Made by a program: the position numbers and the translations under genes. A DNA stretch of 5,450 nt from Micavibrio sp. UBA1672 (GTDB taxonomy: Bacteria > Pseudomonadota > Alphaproteobacteria > Micavibrionales > Micavibrionaceae), in contig DCKO01000003.1 of the NCBI GenBank assembly GCA_002320665.1, forward strand, positions 1-5,450, given 5' to 3'. Positions 1-5,280 of this stretch are shown here, in pieces; the stretch's first letter is position 1; every line of letters begins with the position of its first letter. The notes under the pieces are model-generated. The model was not told the origin of the DNA, ran no database searches, and saw only the letters and a list, made by a program, of their open reading frames with translations.

Positions 1-32
1 GATTGTAGGTTCGAGTCCTACCGGGATCGCCA
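1..32 (+). tRNA. tRNA 3' end (partial, identity not determinable)
   Basis: The window opens inside a tRNA gene. A perfect T-arm is visible: stem GTAGG (5-9), loop TTCGAGT (10-16), stem CCTAC (17-21). It is followed by an acceptor 3' strand CGGGATC (22-28), discriminator G (29) and encoded CCA (30-32). The anticodon lies outside the window, so the amino acid cannot be assigned; the G discriminator is compatible with several isotypes. The predicted 5' acceptor strand is GATCCCG. The next gene begins close behind on the same strand. Confidence 0.9.
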
Positions 33-90
33 TACTTGATAAGAATGTAGGATTGCAGCTATTTCTCTAGCTTCTAAAAATACGCAGAAT

Positions 91-591
91 CTTTTTCAAC
101 GTGCTGGTGATTTTATACGCTCAGGTCAGTTGCAAGATGCAGAGGATATACTTCTGGGTTTGGCAGCTGTAGATGAAACGCGTGCTGAGGCTTATTCCAA
201 GCTTGGAGTGGTGTATAATTTTCGCGGTGATGGAAACAAGGCCATCAATTATTTTCTGAAGGCAATTGAGACTGATAACACCCTCGTACCAGCTTATTAT
301 AATCTTTGTTTGTTATATATGAAGCTGCGGGACTACGACAAGGCAATAAGTTATGGCGAGCAGGGGCTTGAGTATGACCCATCTTATCTTGACCTTTATT
401 ATACTCTGGCGTTTTCTGCACGGTTGAAGGGCGATTTAGAGGCCTCTTTATCCTATATGCAAAAAGCTCTGACATATGATGAGCATAATATTAAAACTCT
501 TGCGAATTATGCGCCTTTGCTGTTTGAGAAGGGGCTTGATAGCAAGGCTATGGATTTGGTTCGTAGGATCATAGATGCTAATCCGCAGCAG
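91..591 (+). repeat. TPR block, copy 1 of a 501-bp in-frame tandem duplication
   Basis: This 501-bp block (167 codons, about five TPR units) aligns without gaps to 592-1092. Matching pairs at a constant offset of 501 include gaggctta at 187 and 688, gacccatcttatct at 376 and 877, and ctgtttga at 520 and 1021. The first codons of the copy (LFQRAGDF, 91-114) lie upstream of TTG 130 and align with VIVMAKEY of copy 2, so this upstream stretch is almost certainly coding. Confidence 0.85.
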
Positions 592-2127
592 GTCATTGTA
601 ATGGCCAAGGAATATATGGCAACCAAGCAATATGAACGCGCCGAGAGTATTTTAAACGAGATTATATCTGCTGAGTCCTGTCTGGATGAGGCTTATACAA
701 AGCTTGGTGTAATATTTACGACCAGAAAGCATAATAACAAGGCAATTGAGCTATTTCATAAGGCTTTGAGTATTAATGCGTCATATGTTCCAGCCTTTCA
801 TAACCTCTGCCTTGCTTATACGGAGGCTACGCAATTCGAAAAGGCGATTGATTTTGGTTGTAAGGGGCTTTTTCTTGACCCATCTTATCTGGAGCTGTAT
901 TACGCCGTGGCCTTAGCGTTTCGTGGTCATGGTAAGTTGAATGAAGGGCTGGAGTATTTGCAGCAAGCGCTGGCCCATGATGGCTGCAATATCAGAACTC
1001 TGACAAATTATGCGGCTTTTCTGTTTGAAAAAGGCGATAAGGAAAATGCTAAAGATACTCTGGAGAAGGTTATAGCTATTCATCCTGAAAACGGTCCGGC
1101 TCATAGGATGCTCTCTCTGATTAAAAAATATGATAAGGGTGATGCTCATGTTGCGCAGATGAAGGGCTTGCTGGCGGAGAAGGCGCTTTCGCCGCAAGTT
1201 CAATCCCAGATACATTTTGCTTTGGGAAAGGCGTATGAGGGGTGTAAGGACTTTGAGCTTTCTTTTGTTCATTATAAGCAAGCTAATGCACTGCATAGGC
1301 AGGATTTGCAATATTCTCTTGAGAATGAAAAGACATTCTTTGAGCATATAAAGACCGTTTTTTCCAAAGAGTATATTGATGAACATACTCTATCCGAAAA
1401 CTCTGGTAAGACGCCGATATTTATCCTTGGTATGCCACGATCCAGCACTTCTTTGGTGGAACAAATATTAGCCAGTCATCCAAAAGTGTTTGGTGCGGGA
1501 GAGTTACGAGATCTTGGCACTATCCAGTTTCAGAAATATGAAATCGATCTGGGTAATTACATCGATATCTATGCGAATATTACGCAGGAGATGCTTAAGG
1601 ATATGGCACGCAATTATATGGATAAACTTGAGGCTTTAGCGCCTGATTACCCTTATGTCACAGATAAGATGCCGATGAATTTTCGTTTTATTGGTTTGAT
1701 CGCGTGTTTGTTTCCGCAGGCCAAGATTATTCATTGCATCAGAGACCCGCGAGATATTTGCCTGTCGATTTTCAAGACCCTTTTTACAGGGAATTTACCT
1801 TATGCCTATGACGAGCATGAGGTGGCAGAATATTACAAGCTCTATGAGAATTTGATGATTCACTGGCATAAGGTATTGCCGGAGCGTATTTATGATTTAC
1901 GGTATGATGACCTTATTCATGATCCACAAAACTCTATTAGGGGGCTTTTGGAGTATTGTGGTTTGGAGTGGCATGATGATTGTCTGAACTTCCATAAAAC
2001 CAAGCGCAGTGTTACAACCGCCAGCGCTATGCAAGTCAAGCAGCCCCTTTATAAAAGTGCTTTGGCATATTGGAAGAATTACGAGCCATATTTAAGCAAG
2101 GATATTAAAAGTTTATCTAGTAGATAA
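130..2127 (+). CDS. TPR repeat protein with C-terminal sulfotransferase domain
   Basis: Two-part protein (residues counted from TTG 130). Roughly residues 1-320 are TPR units, probably a protein-binding scaffold. Residues ~428-655 are a Sulfotransfer_3-type domain (PF13469-like), expected to move sulfate from PAPS to an unknown acceptor. Seen: PAPS 5'-phosphosulfate loop GMPRSSTSLVEQILASHP starting at G434, where the family usually has SGT(S/T) and this protein has SST; 3'-phosphate motif RDPRD at 538-542; and the C-terminal VTTASAMQVKQPLY signature at 628-641. The linker IHFALGKAYE before the catalytic domain is typical of TPR-sulfotransferases. The start is doubtful: TTG 130 has only a weak AGG (123-125), and the same frame stays open to position 43 and encodes a recognisable first TPR helix (from ~91), yet holds no ATG, GTG, TTG or CTG upstream. 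ATT at 52 or 61 are the only near-start codons; TAGGA (48-52) lies 8 nt before ATT 61. An imperfect hairpin (2147-2173) without a T-run follows the stop. Domain assignment is secure; substrate unknown. Confidence 0.9.
   Translation: MQDAEDILLGLAAVDETRAEAYSKLGVVYNFRGDGNKAINYFLKAIETDNTLVPAYYNLCLLYMKLRDYDKAISYGEQGLEYDPSYLDLYYTLAFSARLKGDLEASLSYMQKALTYDEHNIKTLANYAPLLFEKGLDSKAMDLVRRIIDANPQQVIVMAKEYMATKQYERAESILNEIISAESCLDEAYTKLGVIFTTRKHNNKAIELFHKALSINASYVPAFHNLCLAYTEATQFEKAIDFGCKGLFLDPSYLELYYAVALAFRGHGKLNEGLEYLQQALAHDGCNIRTLTNYAAFLFEKGDKENAKDTLEKVIAIHPENGPAHRMLSLIKKYDKGDAHVAQMKGLLAEKALSPQVQSQIHFALGKAYEGCKDFELSFVHYKQANALHRQDLQYSLENEKTFFEHIKTVFSKEYIDEHTLSENSGKTPIFILGMPRSSTSLVEQILASHPKVFGAGELRDLGTIQFQKYEIDLGNYIDIYANITQEMLKDMARNYMDKLEALAPDYPYVTDKMPMNFRFIGLIACLFPQAKIIHCIRDPRDICLSIFKTLFTGNLPYAYDEHEVAEYYKLYENLMIHWHKVLPERIYDLRYDDLIHDPQNSIRGLLEYCGLEWHDDCLNFHKTKRSVTTASAMQVKQPLYKSALAYWKNYEPYLSKDIKSLSSR
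592..1092 (+). repeat. TPR block, copy 2 of the tandem duplication
   Basis: Second 167-codon copy, directly abutting the first and in the same frame. It shares protein motifs such as EAY-KLGV, DPSYL-LYY and LFEKG at identical offsets but has diverged at many positions, so it is not a recent copying event. The sequence after 1092 (GPAHRMLSLIKK) leads into the linker to the sulfotransferase domain. Confidence 0.85.
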
Positions 2128-2184
2128 CGTAAATCAGTACTGGACAAGGGGCTATGATTATTTTATAAGCCCTAATGCCCCGTT

Positions 2185-3798
2185 TCAAGGAACGAGCTTT
2201 CCGGTTAGCCCAGGTAGCTCAGGGGTAGAGCAGGGGATTGAAAATCCCCGTGTCGGTGGTTCGATTCCGCCCCTGGGCACCATTTTTATTTCGTGCATAA
2301 AAAAATCTCCTAAAAGCTTGAAGGGTAAGGATAATTGAGGGGTTCGATACGCACCCTTTCGATCCCAGACGAGACGGTCTGTAAAGGCCAGTTTTAGCAC
2401 GGCTCTTTTCTCTGCCAAGCCGCCCAAGTGCCAGATTTTCTTAGGGTTTTTAAGAAAAGTCATAGCGGTTCGATACATTTCGTCAAACGGTCTGACTGAC
2501 TGGCCTGTTTGACTGATTTTTTCCGCGAGAAGAAGCTTTTCCTTTTCCAGTTTTTCAATGCGCTGTTCAAAGGCTTTCATGACTGTAGGACTTTGCGCCT
2601 CAACGATCCGGTCAAGAAGCTGTTCAATATCTTTATCGAGCTTTCCTATCTGACTTTCCAGATGTGCCTTGCTTGTAGCTTGTGAGGTCGCCCGATGCTC
2701 CCATAATTTTCGAAACATCTTATCTGCTGTGACGATTAAAGGCTTTGAGGGAGCAAGCTTATTTAGCAAGTCTTCAAATTCATCCTCTAACACATCACGG
2801 CGAATAGATTTGCCTTTATAGTCGCACTTGCGGTTCTGGCAGACATAATAAGGATGGAGCTTGCCGGAACGACTTTTTGACCACGCCGCTGTAAGGGCAT
2901 TACCGCATTCACACGCTACTGCGCCGCGCAATGGAAAGTCTTGATTGAGGTCTTTACGCGCTGGTGCGTGAGAGCGACCCGCAAGGCGGTCTTGGATCAT
3001 ACAAAACATTTCATAATCCACCAGCCCTTCATGTTGGCCCTTACGAAGAGAAACGCCCCACGGCTTATATTCAATATACCCCGCATAAAGCGGATTGCTT
3101 AAAATCTTATCAACTTGCGAATTGCCGATTTTACCGCTGGCTGCTTTCGGAAATTCGGCCACGCTTTCCAAAAAGCACTTGGCTTCCTGCTTGGTCTGGA
3201 AACGGCCCGAGGCAAAACCGAGCATCATTTCTGTAATGATAGAGGCGGCGGGTTCATCCTTGGTAAGTATCTTCCCTTGGGTTTTTGATTTCTCGTATCT
3301 GTAACCCACAGGTGCAATGAACGCATGATAGCCTGCTTCCAGTCGTGCTTTGGTTTTTTGCAGTGTCTGCCTGCCAATCTGCTTGCGCTCCAACTCTCCT
3401 TGCGCAGCAAATATCGTTTCCATGAAACGACCCTCGGGACTGTCATCGAAGGTATAGTTGAGACATTCAACCTGAGCATTGCATTCTGAAATCACTTTAC
3501 GCAGTTGCAAATGAAATAACGTATCACGCGCGAACCGTTTCAGATCATCAAAAATGATAACGTAATTGGTATGTTTCTGTGTTTCTATATAATGAACTAG
3601 CGCGGACATGCCGGGGCGTTTGGCAAAATCACCACCGCCGGATACATCATCCTGAAAAATCTGTTCTACCACATAATGCCGCTCTGCTGCATACTGGCGG
3701 CATCTATATTCTTGGCTTTGCAAGCCGCTACCATCAGTCGTTTGCTTGACATCCGACACTCTGCAATAGATCAGAGCTTTTTGATATGCTGCACTCAT
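2185..3798 (-). CDS. Large serine recombinase (site-specific integrase)
   Basis: 537 residues; likely catalyses integration and excision of the element by serine-nucleophile strand exchange. Domains: resolvase catalytic domain ~5-150 with YCRVS (nucleophile Ser15, Arg13), DVSGGG (51-56) and KRFARD (87-92) supplying the conserved arginines; Recombinase domain (PF07508-like) ~160-275 with LYAGYIE and WGVSLRKGQHE; zinc ribbon ~290-330 with Cys296, 298, 320 and 325; coiled coil ~370-435 rich in K, E and L. All expected active-site residues are present, so it looks functional. The start is well set: GGAAGGAG (3806-3813) lies 7 nt upstream of ATG. The ATG overlaps the stop of the upstream gene (ATGA), indicating translational coupling. 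Odd: residues ~506-531 are encoded by antisense tRNA-Phe and the last six by flanking DNA, so the C-terminal tail (PRGGIEPPTRGFSIP...) comes from the insertion site. I recall similar GIEPxT tails on other deposited recombinases beside tRNA genes. Confidence 0.95.
   Translation of the reverse strand: MSAAYQKALIYCRVSDVKQTTDGSGLQSQEYRCRQYAAERHYVVEQIFQDDVSGGGDFAKRPGMSALVHYIETQKHTNYVIIFDDLKRFARDTLFHLQLRKVISECNAQVECLNYTFDDSPEGRFMETIFAAQGELERKQIGRQTLQKTKARLEAGYHAFIAPVGYRYEKSKTQGKILTKDEPAASIITEMMLGFASGRFQTKQEAKCFLESVAEFPKAASGKIGNSQVDKILSNPLYAGYIEYKPWGVSLRKGQHEGLVDYEMFCMIQDRLAGRSHAPARKDLNQDFPLRGAVACECGNALTAAWSKSRSGKLHPYYVCQNRKCDYKGKSIRRDVLEDEFEDLLNKLAPSKPLIVTADKMFRKLWEHRATSQATSKAHLESQIGKLDKDIEQLLDRIVEAQSPTVMKAFEQRIEKLEKEKLLLAEKISQTGQSVRPFDEMYRTAMTFLKNPKKIWHLGGLAEKRAVLKLAFTDRLVWDRKGAYRTPQLSLPFKLLGDFFMHEIKMVPRGGIEPPTRGFSIPCSTPELPGLTGKLVP
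2208..2282 (+). tRNA. tRNA-Phe (GAA)
   Basis: A full cloverleaf can be drawn. The acceptor stem is GCCCAGG (2208-2214) with CCTGGGC (2272-2278), all seven pairs Watson-Crick. The D-stem is GCTC/GAGC (2217-2220, 2228-2231) with a 7-nt loop. The anticodon stem is GGGGA/TCCCC (2233-2237, 2245-2249) with loop TTGAAAA, giving anticodon GAA at 2240-2242. The variable loop is GTGTC; the T-stem is GGTGG/CCGCC around TTCGATT. Discriminator A2279 and encoded CCA at 2280-2282. The gene is intact, so the integration beside it kept the tRNA functional. The recombinase gene overlaps it on the opposite strand. Confidence 0.97.
2208..2282. other. Candidate attachment-site region at the tRNA-Phe gene
   Basis: An integrase-type recombinase gene ends inside and beyond this tRNA on the opposite strand, and unrelated small genes follow. 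This is the standard layout of an element inserted at a tRNA 3' end. The exact crossover cannot be placed from one end: large serine recombinases share only a short core, and the second att copy would lie right of the window. The crossover could be inside the tRNA or just beyond its CCA. Confidence 0.45.
2283..2303 (+). terminator. Possible AT-only terminator hairpin behind tRNA-Phe
   Basis: Directly after the encoded CCA, TTTTTAT (2283-2289) can pair with ATAAAAA (2297-2303) across a 7-nt loop. The immediate T-run could itself help end tRNA transcription. The stem lacks GC pairs and the stretch is also coding on the opposite strand, so this is weak. Confidence 0.25.
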
Positions 3799-4118
3799 TC
3801 CTTGGCTCCTTCCTCTTTATCTCTATCATTTAAGGCTTGCTTTGACTCTAGCAATTGCGCGGAATCGAGCGCAATATTTTTATACAGTTCAGGCAGCATT
3901 ATTTGCACCGTATCAACACCCCAACCAATATCAACGAAGATACTCATGATATGCCATAGGGTTTGTAGCAATTCCTTTGCCTGATCTTCGCTAAGCTCTA
4001 AATCCTGAATCTCTTGTGTGAATTCTTCCAGATCGAGTTCGGGCGGGGCATGATCAATATGACCAGCAGGCGATCCAGATAGGCAGTTATTATGTTTATC
4101 CGGCGTTTCGCCTGTCAT
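3795..4118 (-). CDS. Small protein coupled to the recombinase (unknown function)
   Basis: 107 residues, acidic and soluble, with no signal peptide. The core ~40-80 looks helical: SEDQAKELLQTLWHIMSIF followed by VDIGWGVDTVQIMLPELYKN. The ends are charged and probably flexible. I recall similar small proteins (pattern LWxIMxxFVDLGWG) directly upstream of recombinases of this family in Alphaproteobacteria, but I know of no described function. The start is supported by AAGGAG (4127-4132) 8 nt before ATG. Its stop overlaps the recombinase start (ATGA at 3795-3798), so the two are one translational unit. A LexA-type box lies ~54 bp upstream of the start. Possible roles are a recombination directionality factor or a recombinase partner; both are inference from position only. 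Confidence 0.85.
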   Translation of the reverse strand: MTGETPDKHNNCLSGSPAGHIDHAPPELDLEEFTQEIQDLELSEDQAKELLQTLWHIMSIFVDIGWGVDTVQIMLPELYKNIALDSAQLLESKQALNDRDKEEGAKE

Positions 4119-4126
4119 TGTTTACA

Positions 4127-4132
4127 CTCCTT
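4127..4132 (-). promoter_or_regulatory. Ribosome binding site of the recombinase operon
   Basis: AAGGAG on the minus strand, 8 nt before the ATG at 4118. It fixes the start of the 107-residue gene and is one of the strongest Shine-Dalgarno matches in the window. Confidence 0.7.
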
Positions 4133-4161
4133 CTCTTCGTGTCTTTCCTGTTCTTGTCTCC

Positions 4162-4167
4162 TTTATA
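4162..4167 (-). promoter_or_regulatory. Putative -10 element of the recombinase operon
   Basis: TATAAA on the minus strand, 4 bases downstream of the LexA-type box. Transcription would start near 4155, giving a leader of about 37 nt before the ATG at 4118. The hexamer 17 nt upstream (AGATGT) is a poor -35. Confidence 0.4.
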
Positions 4168-4171
4168 AAAA

Positions 4172-4186
4172 GAACATAGCAAGAAC
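4172..4186 (-). promoter_or_regulatory. LexA (SOS) box, alphaproteobacterial GTTC-N7-GTTC type
   Basis: On the + strand GAAC (4172-4175), seven bases, GAAC (4183-4186); on the minus strand GTTC-N7-GTTC. This direct repeat is the known LexA operator of Alphaproteobacteria, in contrast to the palindromic CTGT-N8-ACAG of gamma-proteobacteria. It lies immediately upstream of a TATAAA -10-like element on the minus strand (4162-4167), so LexA bound here would sit in the promoter spacer and -35 region. No good -35 is seen. The downstream genes are the 107-residue protein and the recombinase, which would then be induced by DNA damage. Confidence 0.65.
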
Positions 4187-4216
4187 ATCTATCAGATTGT
4201 TTATGTGCAACGCAAC

Positions 4217-4242
4217 AAAAAAATACAACCAAGAGTATTTTT
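4217..4242 (-). terminator. AT-rich hairpin with T-run, possible terminator of the 101-residue gene
   Basis: On the minus strand AAAAATAC and GTATTTTT form a perfect 8-bp inverted repeat (4235-4242 with 4219-4226) around an 8-nt loop, and the 3' arm runs into seven Ts. It begins ~10 bp after the stop of the 101-residue gene and would separate that gene from the recombinase operon. The stem has only one GC pair, so it would be a weak terminator. Confidence 0.35.
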
Positions 4243-4252
4243 ATGAAGTGCT

Positions 4253-4558
4253 TTAACGCCGTGATTGACCAGAGTTACGATCTTTTCCCTGATCGTCTTT
4301 ATCAAAAGGGTCTTTTCTCTTGGCACGTTGCTCGTGCTTTTTCTGTGCCTTCTGCCATTTATCATTAAAAGCATCTCTTTCCACATCTTCGACATCCCAA
4401 GGCGGTCTTAACTCGGGATGTGGTTGATGCTCCTTAATCATATCCGGCACTTCACCAAGTGCCTTATTTTTATCACCATCTTCATTAAATTCTTTGGACG
4501 CTTCGCTTTTGGATGCGCTCATGCCCGTTGGCATAAGATCATCATTATCCGATGTCAT
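4253..4558 (-). CDS. Hypothetical charged protein, 101 residues
   Basis: Not recognised. The protein is very hydrophilic, rich in Lys, Asp, Glu and Gln, without membrane segments, signal peptide or cysteines. A short conserved-looking centre (HQPHPELRPPWDVEDVERDAFNDK split over ~40-65) is followed by a highly charged, probably disordered tail with mixed K/R and D runs ending in GQSRR. The start is supported by GGGGAG (4564-4569) 5 nt before ATG. A possible terminator follows the stop. It is separated by 74 bp from the divergent 108-residue gene, so the two may share a regulatory region. Good start signal and full-length frame make it a likely real gene. Confidence 0.65.
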   Translation of the reverse strand: MTSDNDDLMPTGMSASKSEASKEFNEDGDKNKALGEVPDMIKEHQPHPELRPPWDVEDVERDAFNDKWQKAQKKHEQRAKRKDPFDKDDQGKDRNSGQSRR

Positions 4559-4587
4559 AAAAACTCCCCGCTATTTAAGCAATAGAA

Positions 4588-4608
4588 TGAATTTTCTTGA
4601 ATTTTTCT
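4588..4608. repeat. Short tandem direct repeat in the divergent intergenic region
   Basis: TGAATTTTCT (4588-4597) is followed directly by TGAATTTTTCT (4598-4608), about one helical turn apart. The repeat overlaps the putative -35 of the 108-residue gene. It could be an operator, or just AT-rich sequence. Confidence 0.35.
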
Positions 4609-4626
4609 GCGCTTTACGCCTATCGT
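4597..4626 (+). promoter_or_regulatory. Putative promoter for a leaderless 108-residue gene
   Basis: TTGAAT (4597-4602) as -35, an 18-nt spacer, then TATCGT (4621-4626) as -10. The expected first transcribed base falls at 4632-4633, the A of the start codon. No Shine-Dalgarno sequence precedes that ATG, which agrees with a leaderless mRNA. Both hexamers are imperfect. Confidence 0.35.
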
Positions 4627-4632
4627 TAAACT

Positions 4633-4959
4633 ATGAAGCACATTCGCAAATACCGCGCCCAATACCCGCATCTCGATTTTCAAACCAGAGCCTTGCCGGA
4701 AGTCGATGGCAAAACCTATTTAATGACGATGGAATCTTGGTATTGGAAAAGCCTCGATATATATTTAAGAGAGATTCCAGATTGCCTCAAAGACATCACA
4801 GAATTTTGCATCAAAATGGCTAATCGCCAGTTATTACGACGACCGGATTTAACCTTTGATGAAGCGCTGCATGACGCCTTGACCTATTACATCTATGGCG
4901 CTTATCTAAGGCTATATAAAACACATACCAATATCGCCAATGATTTCTGGGAAGCGTAG
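4633..4959 (+). CDS. Hypothetical protein, 108 residues, possibly ribbon-helix-helix-like
   Basis: Not recognised with certainty. A basic N-terminus (MKHIRKYRAQYPHLDF) is followed by KTYLMTMESWYWKSLDIYL (~27-45) and mainly helical sequence to the end, rich in Tyr and Trp. The pattern of a strand, then E-x-x-[WF]W-x-x-L, then helices loosely resembles RHH_4-type (PF13467) DNA-binding proteins, but this is a tentative reading. The start is fixed: an in-frame TAA lies 4 bases upstream (4627-4629) and ATG 4633 is the first start. No ribosome binding site is visible; a promoter-like sequence fits a leaderless transcript. It is the only + strand gene in the element part, and its stop lies 3 bp from the stop of the convergent 99-residue gene. 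Confidence 0.7.
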   Translation: MKHIRKYRAQYPHLDFQTRALPEVDGKTYLMTMESWYWKSLDIYLREIPDCLKDITEFCIKMANRQLLRRPDLTFDEALHDALTYYIYGAYLRLYKTHTNIANDFWEA

Positions 4960-4962
4960 TAA

Positions 4963-5262
4963 TTACCGAGAATTCCCAATGTCACGATCATTAGCACGTG
5001 TCTGCGCCTGATCAAAAGCATCACGATCACTACTTTCTCTGGATTGCCGCCTTTCATTATCCAGCATGAAATACACACCATCATTACCGAGCTTTTCCGG
5101 TGAGATATTCCACTGAATAATGCCGCCTTGTTTATCACCTTTACGTGGCCAGACCGTAGCAACCTCTACAGGTGCGCCAAGTCTTTCACGGCCCCGTTCA
5201 TCATACTGCTTTTGAGAAAAGCTGATTTTATGGCTCGGATAGGTTTTTTCTTTCTCGCTCAT
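4963..5262 (-). CDS. Hypothetical protein, 99 residues, WPRKGDKQGG motif
   Basis: Unknown function. Residues ~8-70 look like a small beta-rich domain: KISFSQKQ, then VEVATVWPRKGDKQGG (~32-47), then IIQWNISPEKLGNDGVYFML (~48-67). The A-x-x-WPxKDGKGG-like centre is reminiscent of short proteins found on proteobacterial plasmids and phages, as far as I recall, but I cannot name a family. The tail after ~68 is charged and probably disordered (RRQSRESSDRDAFD). GGAG (5271-5274) 8 nt before ATG supports the start. It follows the partial gene on its right after only 18 bp, so the two are likely one operon. Confidence 0.7.
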   Translation of the reverse strand: MSEKEKTYPSHKISFSQKQYDERGRERLGAPVEVATVWPRKGDKQGGIIQWNISPEKLGNDGVYFMLDNERRQSRESSDRDAFDQAQTRANDRDIGNSR

Positions 5263-5280
5263 ACCAATTTCTCCACTTGT

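Noticed and set aside
913..1386. 157-codon open frame on the minus strand inside the sulfotransferase gene.
   Set aside because: Lies wholly antisense to strong TPR coding sequence; its composition (Leu, Ile, Arg, Met) is typical of an antisense shadow.
2146..2174. AGGGGCTAT ... ATAAGCCCT after the sulfotransferase stop as a Rho-independent terminator.
   Set aside because: The stem needs bulges and is not followed by a T-run; too weak to list as a feature.
2341..2475. GGTTCGATAC occurs at 2341-2350 and 2466-2475, GGTTCGATA again near 5287, and all resemble the tRNA T-arm GGTTCGAT; considered as att fragments.
   Set aside because: Similarity ends after 9-10 bases, all three copies are in coding frames reading Tyr-Arg-Thr on the minus strand, and no further tRNA sequence follows.
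3535..3550. Possible loss of the conserved catalytic arginine in FDDLKRFARD of the recombinase.
   Set aside because: Aligning on R-[LF]-x-R places Arg88 and Arg91 at the two conserved arginine positions, so nothing is missing.
3676..3984. 102-codon + strand frame over the recombinase start and the 107-residue gene.
   Set aside because: Antisense to two genes with good start signals and a coupled overlap; Ser/Leu-rich shadow.
4494..4823. 109-codon + strand frame overlapping the 101-residue and 108-residue genes.
   Set aside because: Starts inside the opposite-strand gene on TTG and runs out of frame through the 108-residue gene, which has the more protein-like sequence.
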